Source of the DNA: JBBCJT01 sp037190665
Lineage (GTDB): Bacteria > Pseudomonadota > Alphaproteobacteria > Acetobacterales > Acetobacteraceae
Assembly (NCBI GenBank): GCA_037190665.1
Contig: JBBCJT010000045.1
Location: forward strand, 1-19,331
Reading direction: 5' to 3'
DNA length: 19,331 bases
The position numbers and the translations under genes are program-made. Positions 13,590 through 19,331 of this stretch are shown piece by piece. The first letter of the stretch is position 1. Each line of letters opens with the position of its first letter. The notes under the pieces are model-generated. The model ran no database searches. It was not told the DNA's origin and saw nothing but the letters and a program-made list of their open reading frames with translations.

Positions 13590-14450
13590 TCAGGCGAAGC
13601 GTTTCGCACCGGCGACGCTCAGCACCACGATCCCCGTCGCCGCGATCATCGTCCAGGCAACCGGCTCGTTCAGCAGCAGGCTCGCCAGCATCAGGCCGAA
13701 GAAGGGCTGCAGCAGTTGCAGTTGCCCCACGCCGGCAATCCCGCCAAGCGCGAGGCCGCGGTACCAGAAGATGAACCCCACGAGCATGCTGAAGACAGAG
13801 ACGTAGGCGAGGCCCAGCCAGGCGGAGACGCCGACATCGCTCCAGCTCTCGGGCGTCGTGGCGAGCGCGACCGTCGCCATCAGGGGCAGCGAGACGATCA
13901 GCGCCCAGGAGATGACCTGCCAGCCGCCCAGGCGGCGTGAGAGCGTCGCACCTTCGGCATAGCCGAGGCCGCAGACCACGATCGCGGCGATCATCAGCAG
14001 ATCGCCGGTGAGCGTGCCTCCGCCGCTGTTGTGAAGCGCGAAGCCCGCGACCGCAGCAGCCCCGACGCACGAGAACAGCCAGAACTGCGCCCTCGGCCGC
14101 TCCCCGCCGCGCAGGACGCCGAAGATCGCCGTCGCGAGCGGCAGCAGCCCTATGAACACGATGGAGTGCGCCGAGGTGATGTGCCGGAGCGCGAACGCCG
14201 TCAGCAGCGGAAAGCCGATCACGACGCCCAGCGAGATGATGCCGAGCGAAGCCAGATCGCCGCGCGCCGGCCGCGCCTGCCGCAGCAGGGCGAGGAAGAC
14301 CGCCCCGAGCAGCGCGGCGATCACGGCGCGGGCCGAGGTCAGGAACAGCGGCGGGAGGTCGAGCACGGCGACCCGCGTCGCCGGCAGCGACCCGCTGAAG
14401 ATGATCACCCCGAGCAGTCCGCTCCCCCATGCCTCGGTCGTTCGATCCAT
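13590..14450 (-). CDS. EamA/DMT family transporter
   Basis: A 286-residue inner-membrane protein of the drug/metabolite transporter superfamily, with ten predicted helices made of two EamA repeats (about 8-135 and 145-282). Recognisable points are GVIIFSGSLPATRVAV at the start, ITSAHSIVFIGLLPLATAIF ending repeat one, and the matching GVGQLQLLQPFFGLMLASLL followed by LNEP in repeat two. Such proteins usually export amino acids or other metabolites. The ATG at 14450 is preceded on the reverse strand by GGAGGG six to seven bases away. It is divergent from the MocR-type regulator at 14556; this pairing strongly suggests that the regulator controls it. Substrate unknown. Confidence 0.9.
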   Translation of the reverse strand: MDRTTEAWGSGLLGVIIFSGSLPATRVAVLDLPPLFLTSARAVIAALLGAVFLALLRQARPARGDLASLGIISLGVVIGFPLLTAFALRHITSAHSIVFIGLLPLATAIFGVLRGGERPRAQFWLFSCVGAAAVAGFALHNSGGGTLTGDLLMIAAIVVCGLGYAEGATLSRRLGGWQVISWALIVSLPLMATVALATTPESWSDVGVSAWLGLAYVSVFSMLVGFIFWYRGLALGGIAGVGQLQLLQPFFGLMLASLLLNEPVAWTMIAATGIVVLSVAGAKRFA

Positions 14451-14480
14451 TCCGCGACCCTCCGGCAGGCCGCCTCGCGC

Positions 14481-14539
14481 GTACAGGGATGATGCAGTAC
14501 AATCCGGGCGAACTGTATTGATGCACTGAGCCGTACAGT
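14481..14539. promoter_or_regulatory. Likely MocR operator region between EamA and regulator genes
   Basis: The 105-base divergent gap contains repeated TACAG-type elements: GTACAG at 14481-14486, CAGTAC at 14495-14500, CTGTAT at 14513-14518 (reverse ATACAG) and GTACAGT at 14533-14539. TGATGCA also occurs twice, at 14490-14496 and 14519-14525. The outer GTACAG copies are 52 bases apart, about five helical turns, so they would lie on the same DNA face. MocR-type regulators commonly bind spaced direct or inverted half-sites in such divergent regions. That this regulator binds these sites is inference. Confidence 0.45.
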
Positions 14540-14555
14540 CACCGGAGGCGAGCGG

Positions 14556-15947
14556 TTGGACGCGACGCGCACGGGCAAGGTCATGGCGGCTATCCGCACG
14601 AAGGTCGCGTCCCGCGCGCTGACGACGGGGGACCGGCTGCCCTCGATCCGCAGCTTCGCCTCGACCATGGGGGTCTCCCCCTCGACGGTGGTGGAGGCTT
14701 ATGACCGCCTCGCGGCCGAAGGTCTTGTCCGGCCGCGGCGCGGATCCGGCTTCTACGTCGCCGCGTCCGGCCTGCCGCCGATGACGCTCGCGCAGGCCGG
14801 GCCGCAGCGGGACAGGGCGGTCGATCCGTTCTGGGTCTCGCGGCAGTCACTCGATGCCGATCCGGCCGCGCTGATGCCGGGATGCGGCTGGCTGCCGGCG
14901 GACTGGATGCCGAACGAGGAACTGCGCCGGGCCATCCGGGCGCTCGCCCGGGCCGGGAGCGCGACGCTGGCGGACTATGCCGGCACGCAGGGGTCGCTTG
15001 CGTTACGACGGCTGCTGCTGGGGCGCTTCGCGGAGGAAGGCATCGAGGCCACGCCCGGGCAGTTGCTGCTGACCGCATCGGGGACACAGGCGATCGATCT
15101 GGTCTGCCGCTTCCTGCTGACGCCCGGCGCGACGGTGCTCATTGATGATCCCTGCTACTTCAATTTCCAGGCGCTGCTGCGCGCGCATCAGGTCCGGATC
15201 GTCGGCGTGCCGTACACACCCTCGGGGCCGGACCTGAAGGCGTTCGAGGCGGCGGTGGTGGCCGAACGCCCGCGCCTCTACATCACCAATTCCGCGCTCC
15301 ATAATCCGACCGGCGCGACGCCGTCGCCGCAGGCCGCGCACAGGCTGCTCGGCCTTGCCGCGCAGCACGATCTGACGATCGTCGAGGACGATATCTTCGC
15401 GGATTTCGAACCGGAGCCGTCCCCGCGCCTCGCCCTGCTGGACGGACTCGATCGCGTCATCCGGATCGGCAGCTTCTCCAAGACGCTGTCCGCTTCCGTC
15501 CGCTGCGGCTACGTCGCCGCGCGGGCGGACTGGATCGAAGGGCTGATCGATCTCCAGATCGCGACCAGCTTCGGCGGACCGAGTCCGATCGCGACGGAGA
15601 TCATCGCCGGCGTGCTGGCAGGCGGCGGCTACCGCAAGCACATGGACCAGCTACGCCATCGCCTCGCCCGCAGCAGGCGGGAGGTGGCGCGGCGGCTGGA
15701 AGGGCTGGGCATCCGGCCGTGGCTGATGCCGCGCGGCGGGTTCTACCTCTGGTGCCGGCTGCCGGAAGGGCTGGATTCAACCGTGCTGGCCCGCAGGGCG
15801 ATGGCCGAGAACGTGGTTCTGGCGCCGGGGAATGTCTTCAGCATCTCCCAGAGCGCCTCCGCCTTCCTGCGCTTCAACGCCGCGCAGGCAGGCGATCCGC
15901 GTCTGCTGGGGGTGCTGCGCCGGGCCATGGCGGGTGTGGATGGCTAA
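14556..15947 (+). CDS. MocR-type regulator, GntR HTH fused to aminotransferase domain
   Basis: A 463-residue PLP-dependent transcription factor. The N-terminal GntR winged helix (about 10-70) reads GDRLPSIRSFASTMGVSPST, then VEAYDRLAAEGLVRPRRGSG and FYVA. A linker leads to a fold-type I aminotransferase domain (about 110-460) with LLLTASGTQAIDLVCRFLL, the DDPCYFNF loop, NPTGATPS, EDDIFADFEP and IGSFSKTLS, in which Lys309 should form the PLP Schiff base. MGC arginine contacts near RGGFYLWCRLP complete it. The start is a TTG; GGAGG at 14544-14548 sits seven bases upstream and the protein begins with the helix expected before the HTH. The divergent EamA transporter is the probable target. The effector is unknown, perhaps an amino compound or PLP. 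Confidence 0.9.
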   Translation: MDATRTGKVMAAIRTKVASRALTTGDRLPSIRSFASTMGVSPSTVVEAYDRLAAEGLVRPRRGSGFYVAASGLPPMTLAQAGPQRDRAVDPFWVSRQSLDADPAALMPGCGWLPADWMPNEELRRAIRALARAGSATLADYAGTQGSLALRRLLLGRFAEEGIEATPGQLLLTASGTQAIDLVCRFLLTPGATVLIDDPCYFNFQALLRAHQVRIVGVPYTPSGPDLKAFEAAVVAERPRLYITNSALHNPTGATPSPQAAHRLLGLAAQHDLTIVEDDIFADFEPEPSPRLALLDGLDRVIRIGSFSKTLSASVRCGYVAARADWIEGLIDLQIATSFGGPSPIATEIIAGVLAGGGYRKHMDQLRHRLARSRREVARRLEGLGIRPWLMPRGGFYLWCRLPEGLDSTVLARRAMAENVVLAPGNVFSISQSASAFLRFNAAQAGDPRLLGVLRRAMAGVDG

Positions 15948-15958
15948 AGGCGCTGCGG

Positions 15959-16543
15959 TCAGGGAGGAAGCTCGTAGCCGATGGCCGCCTCGACCTCGAT
16001 TGTCTGAATGACCGCCGGTCGCCGCATCATGCGGTCGTGGTGTGCCGTCAGGCCGGGGAAGTCGCCCGGACCGATCTCCGCCGCGTTCCGGAACCGCCAG
16101 AACAGCCGGAACAGGTGGATGTCGGCGACCGACATTCGCTCACCGACAACCCAGTCGCGCCCGCCAAGCCGGCCCTCGACCGTGGCGTAGACGCGACGTG
16201 CATGATCGACGCCCAGACGCCGCGCCGGATGAACGGTCGCGGCGAGCCAGGACATCCAGGAGATGACCCGCGCCTCCTCCTCGGGCCGTCCGGTCGGCAG
16301 CAGACCGGCGTCAGGGAAGCTTCTGGCGAGATAGAACAGGATGCCCGCGACTTCGGTCAGCGGTCGCCCGTCGATCAGGAGGGTGGGGACCTTTCCCTCG
16401 GGGTTGAGCGCGAGATAGGCGGGATCGCGGTGCTCCCGCCGCGCAAACGACAGCGGGCGAAGGTCGAACGACGCGCCGACTTCCCGCAGGGCGATGTGCA
16501 CGGCCATCGAACTCGAGCCGGGTGCGAGGAACAGCGTCAGCAA
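15959..16543 (-). CDS. Glutathione S-transferase family protein (3)
   Basis: A 194-residue cytosolic GST. The N-terminal domain has LTLFLAPGSSSMAVHIALRE, the ALNPEGKVPTLLIDGRPL cis-proline loop and TEVAGILFYLA. The C-terminal helical domain includes VISWMSWLAATVHPA and GRDWVVGERMSVADIHLFRL, with the usual Asp-Ile capping motif. The pattern recalls the GstB/YghU-like or plant-type bacterial GSTs acting on small electrophiles. Its start is a TTG at 16543, chosen because the first beta strand begins there; the next in-frame ATG would cut it off. It is convergent with the MocR gene, 11 bases apart, and lies just downstream of the tRNA-Gln gene on the same strand. Confidence 0.85.
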   Translation of the reverse strand: MLTLFLAPGSSSMAVHIALREVGASFDLRPLSFARREHRDPAYLALNPEGKVPTLLIDGRPLTEVAGILFYLARSFPDAGLLPTGRPEEEARVISWMSWLAATVHPARRLGVDHARRVYATVEGRLGGRDWVVGERMSVADIHLFRLFWRFRNAAEIGPGDFPGLTAHHDRMMRRPAVIQTIEVEAAIGYELPP

Positions 16544-16561
16544 GGTTCGTTCTCGGCGGGA

Positions 16562-16633
16562 TTGGGGCGGGAGGATTCGAACCTCCGCATGGCGGAATCA
16601 AAATCCGCTGCCTTACCACTTGGCGACGCCCCA
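16562..16633 (-). tRNA. tRNA-Gln (anticodon UUG)
   Basis: A 72-base cloverleaf without an encoded CCA. The acceptor stem TGGGGCG pairs with CGCCCCA and the discriminator is A. The D arm is GCC...GGC with AAGTGGTA in the loop. The anticodon stem GCGGA/TCCGC carries the loop TTTTGAT with anticodon TTG. The T arm is GGAGG-TTCGAAT-CCTCC. The unpaired-type first base pair (U1-A72) is normal for bacterial tRNA-Gln. Confidence 0.97.
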
Positions 16634-16670
16634 TCGCTGGCCCGCTTCCTCCGCGATCGCCCCGTTGAAA

Positions 16671-17564
16671 TCAAGGCCCCCCACCCCGGATGGCCGCGCC
16701 GTCGCCGCTTCCTCGGAGCTGACCCGCATGCCACCACCAGCCGGCCGGCAGGGCCCGGGCAGCGGTCGCGGCGGCAATGGCGTCGGGATACAGGCCGAAG
16801 CAGGTCGCGCCCGATCCGCTCATCCGCGCGAGCAGCGCACCGGTGCCGCGCAGCGCCGCCAACACCTCGGCGACGACAGGGCGCAGCCGGATCGCCGGCA
16901 CCTCCAGATCGTTGCCCAGGTCCCGAAGATCCCGCGCCATGGCCGCCGCATCCGCCCAGCCGGCGGGCAACGCCGCCGCCGCCGAGAAGCCGCCCATTCG
17001 CGCGGCGAAGACCTCGGCCGTGGGCAGCGCGACACCGGGATTGACCAGCAGCAGCCCGCACGGCGGCAGCGCGGGCGCGGGGCGCAGTTCCTCTCCGATG
17101 CCGCGCATCACGCAGGCACTGCCGGCAAGACAGACAGGCACGTCCGCCCCAAGCGACAGCGCCACCGCATCCGGCACCGCGACGCCCCACAGCACCGCCA
17201 GCGCACGCAGCACTGCCGCCGCGTCCGCCGATCCGCCGCCGATGCCGGAGGCGACCGGCAGGTGCTTGTCGAGCGTGATGCGGGCCGCCGACGCGATGCC
17301 GTGCGCGGCGGCCAGCGCGCGGGCAGCGCGGAGCACGAGGTTGTCCGCCTCCCCCGCCAGCCCCGCCGCGAAGGGGCCGCTCAGCGCTAGCGACAGCGCC
17401 GCATCCGGCGCGACCGCGACCCTGTCGGCCGCGTCCGCGAACACCACGAGGCTGTCGAGCGTGTGATAGCCGTCCGCGCGCCGGCCCGTGACGTGCAGGT
17501 GCAGGTTGACCTTGGCGAAGGCATCGACCGCACGCGGGGCGGATGCCCCGGTGCGCGGCGTCAC
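16671..17564 (-). CDS. ispE: 4-diphosphocytidyl-2-C-methyl-D-erythritol kinase
   Basis: The GHMP-family kinase of the MEP isoprenoid pathway; it phosphorylates CDP-methylerythritol with ATP in the cytosol. The 297 residues show the substrate motif AFAKVNLHLHVTGRRADGYH with Lys18, the GHMP ATP-binding loop PVASGIGGGSADAAAVLRAL (103-122), GADVPVC with catalytic Asp141, and the C-terminal MSGSGATCFGLY motif. The start is a GTG at 17564 overlapping the TPR gene stop by four bases (GTGA), so translation is coupled. tRNA-Gln(UUG) lies 37 bases beyond its stop on the same strand. A TPR gene, ispE and tRNA-Gln in a row is an arrangement I associate with Rhodospirillales, recalled not checked. Confidence 0.95.
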   Translation of the reverse strand: MTPRTGASAPRAVDAFAKVNLHLHVTGRRADGYHTLDSLVVFADAADRVAVAPDAALSLALSGPFAAGLAGEADNLVLRAARALAAAHGIASAARITLDKHLPVASGIGGGSADAAAVLRALAVLWGVAVPDAVALSLGADVPVCLAGSACVMRGIGEELRPAPALPPCGLLLVNPGVALPTAEVFAARMGGFSAAAALPAGWADAAAMARDLRDLGNDLEVPAIRLRPVVAEVLAALRGTGALLARMSGSGATCFGLYPDAIAAATAARALPAGWWWHAGQLRGSGDGAAIRGGGP

Positions 17565-19297
17565 TGCGCCTGCCGCTCCGCCGCCACCGACGCGGCCGAC
17601 GGGGGGCCGCCACGCAGCTTGGCCTCGATCTTGGCGATGTCGTCCGCCTCGGGGCCGAGGTTGAGCGCGCGGCGCCACTGGAACTCCGCCTCCCGCTTGC
17701 GGCCGGCGGCCCAGTACACGTCGCCCAGATGGTCGTTGATCGTGGCATCGCGCGGGGACAGTTCCACCGCGCGTTCCATGTTGCGGATCGCACCCGGCAG
17801 GTCGCCGAGGCGGAACAGCACCCAGCCGAGGCTGTCCACGATGTGCCCGTCGGAGGGGCGCAGCTCCACCGCCTTCTCGATCATCGCCCGTGCGCGCGGC
17901 AGGTTGCGGCCCTGCTCCACCCACGAATAGCCGAGGTAGTTGAGCACGAAGGGCTGGTCCGGGCTCAGTTCCAGCGCCTTGAGGAAATCCGCCTCGGCGC
18001 GCGGCCAGTCCTTCGACCGCTCGTAGGCGATGGCCCGCGCGTAGAACAGCGGCCACGAGCGACGGTCCGGCGTGCCGAGGCGCTGAATCGCGCGATCATA
18101 GGATTTCGCCGCCTCGGCGAAGTGGGACTGGCTGCGCTGCAGATCGCCGAGACGGGCGAGCGGCTCCGGCCGGTCGGGGAAGTCGGCGGCGAGACCTTCG
18201 AGGATGCGCGTCGCTTCCGCGGAGTTGCCGAGCCGCTCGGCCAGCAGCCCGCGCCGCAGCCGGGCGGCAGGCGAGAGCGGATCGCTCGTCGGCACGCGGG
18301 CGAGCACGGCATCGGCGGTGGCGTCGTGCTTTTCGCCTTCCATCAGGTCCGCCATCTGCAGCCGCGCGGCGGTGAAGTCCGGCCGCAGGTCAAGCGACAG
18401 GCGCAGCAGCAGCAGGGCGAAATCGCTCACATCCTGCGTCCGCAGCAGGCCGGCGAAGGCGAGATAGGCCTCGGCCAGCCCGTCTGTCGCGCTGGCGACC
18501 GGCGGCGTGGAAAGCCGGGTGGCGAGGCCGGGCGCGACGAGGGCGAAATCGTCGCCGATCCCCGCCAGCGCCTGCATCTGCCGCTGCGCTTCCGCGGTCT
18601 CGCCCTGGCGATAGCGCAGGCTCGCGGCGATCTGGGTGACGCGCAGGTTGGGCCCGCCGGCCTCCGCCTCCGCGATGCGATAGAAGCGAAACGCCTCCTG
18701 CACGTTGCCGCCCTGTTCGGCGATCAACCCGGCATGCAGGGCGTAGATGCCGCGCCCGCGCGTGCCCTCCACGGCCGGGCGCAGCGTGGTGAGTGCGGCC
18801 TCGGTCGCGCCCCTGCCCTGCTGGGTCCAGGCGATCAGGATGGGCTGGAGGAGCTGCATCGCCCCCTGCCGCGGCAGCGCACGCACCCGTCGCTCGGCCG
18901 CTTCCCACCGCCCCGCCTTCGCATCGGCGCCGGCGAGAAGGAGCTGCGCGGCCTGATTGTCCGGCAGGCGCTTGGCAAGCTCGATCGCCTCCGGCCTGCC
19001 GTCGAGCAGTGCGGCGACGAAGGCGCGGTTGAGCACCTCGGGCGCGGAGGGATCGGAGCGCAGCGCGCGCAGGAACTCGCGCGCGGCGATCTCCGTGTCG
19101 GTCTCGGTGGCGGCGAGACGGCCGGCCAGGTACGCGCCATAGGACCCGCGCGGCACGAAGGCGGCGGCGCGCGCCGGCGCATTGTCCGCCCCGGCGGTCC
19201 CCAGCGCGGGGCCCGGTGGAAGATCGTTGGCGGCGCAGGCCGACAACAGCGTCAGCGCGAGCAGGGCCGCGCGGTGCGGCGCGATCGGAATTCGCAT
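17561..19297 (-). CDS. TPR-repeat lipoprotein
   Basis: A 578-residue protein almost wholly made of helical tetratricopeptide-type repeats. The N-terminus (MRIPIAPHRAALLALTLLSA) is a lipoprotein signal with lipobox Leu18-Ser-Ala-Cys21, so it should be lipid-anchored in the outer or inner membrane facing the periplasm. Repeats start at about residue 50 with RLAATETDTEIAAREFLRAL. The last 200 residues are regular TPRs, for example KSYDRAIQRLGTPDRRSWPL, ADFLKALELSPDQPFVLNYL and HLGDVYWAAGRKREAEFQWR. Such proteins usually act as scaffolds for envelope complexes; no partner is evident. The frame ends by overlapping the ispE GTG start. The ATG at 19297 is the first of the frame in this window and gives a sensible signal; no strong ribosome binding site is visible. 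Confidence 0.9.
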   Translation of the reverse strand: MRIPIAPHRAALLALTLLSACAANDLPPGPALGTAGADNAPARAAAFVPRGSYGAYLAGRLAATETDTEIAAREFLRALRSDPSAPEVLNRAFVAALLDGRPEAIELAKRLPDNQAAQLLLAGADAKAGRWEAAERRVRALPRQGAMQLLQPILIAWTQQGRGATEAALTTLRPAVEGTRGRGIYALHAGLIAEQGGNVQEAFRFYRIAEAEAGGPNLRVTQIAASLRYRQGETAEAQRQMQALAGIGDDFALVAPGLATRLSTPPVASATDGLAEAYLAFAGLLRTQDVSDFALLLLRLSLDLRPDFTAARLQMADLMEGEKHDATADAVLARVPTSDPLSPAARLRRGLLAERLGNSAEATRILEGLAADFPDRPEPLARLGDLQRSQSHFAEAAKSYDRAIQRLGTPDRRSWPLFYARAIAYERSKDWPRAEADFLKALELSPDQPFVLNYLGYSWVEQGRNLPRARAMIEKAVELRPSDGHIVDSLGWVLFRLGDLPGAIRNMERAVELSPRDATINDHLGDVYWAAGRKREAEFQWRRALNLGPEADDIAKIEAKLRGGPPSAASVAAERQAQ

Positions 19298-19331
19298 CTG
19301 CGGCAGGTTAGCAGCGCCGGCCGTCCGACAC

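Noticed and set aside
16562..16633. tRNA-Gln as the attachment site of an integrated island
   Set aside because: I found no repeated copy of the tRNA 3' end in the window and no integrase; the flanking genes look native.
1..19331. CRISPR array, rRNA, prophage or transposase
   Set aside because: No regularly spaced direct repeats, rRNA-like stretch or transposase/integrase motif was seen on either strand.

Overview
The window is high-GC chromosomal DNA from an alphaproteobacterium. Placement in Rhodospirillales, near Acetobacteraceae or Roseomonas-like bacteria, is inferred from the extreme GC codon bias, an alphaproteobacterial FlaF next to flagellin genes, ThyX as the thymidylate synthase, and the order TPR lipoprotein - ispE - tRNA-Gln. 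No rRNA or other marker fixes the genus. Most of the window is ordinary, tightly packed core and accessory metabolism. There is no CRISPR array, prophage or insertion sequence that I can recognise.

Layout. (1) 1-4179, all forward: a composite palindromic intergenic repeat; a DUF1194 VWA-like secreted protein translationally coupled to a short methylglyoxal synthase (mgsA); a GST-fold protein; a second copy of the palindromic repeat; then thyX, a 73-residue membrane protein and a PfkB sugar kinase (ribokinase-like), the last two overlapping by 4 bases. (2) 4180-7327, flagellar: two tandem paralogous flagellin genes and flaF. The first has a hairpin-rich leader and no clear Shine-Dalgarno sequence, and ends at a strong intrinsic terminator. 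The second has a near-consensus sigma-54 promoter and a consensus Shine-Dalgarno, and probably forms an operon with flaF. (3) 7348-9830: reverse-strand dsbB divergent from a GST gene, then an orphan LivK-type periplasmic binding protein. (4) 9885-12912: a reverse-strand CSS-EAL c-di-GMP phosphodiesterase, about 380 bases with no recognised gene, a RutF-like flavin reductase, and a divergent TspO-like membrane protein with an uncertain start. (5) 12963-16543: a small secreted ankyrin protein, an EamA/DMT exporter divergent from a MocR-type (GntR-aminotransferase) regulator with TACAG-type sites between them, and a third GST. (6) 16562-19297, reverse: tRNA-Gln(UUG), ispE and a large TPR lipoprotein, the last two overlapping by 4 bases.

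How the genes may work together. The flagellins and FlaF form one functional unit. The nearby CSS-EAL phosphodiesterase would favour motility by lowering c-di-GMP. In enterobacterial homologues its periplasmic cysteine pair is controlled by the DsbA/DsbB system, and a dsbB gene lies 2 kb away; the link here is inference. The MocR/EamA pair is a typical regulator plus divergent target transporter. The best candidates for less-described biology are the contrasting control of the twin flagellin genes, the structured leader of the first one, and the MocR operator region.
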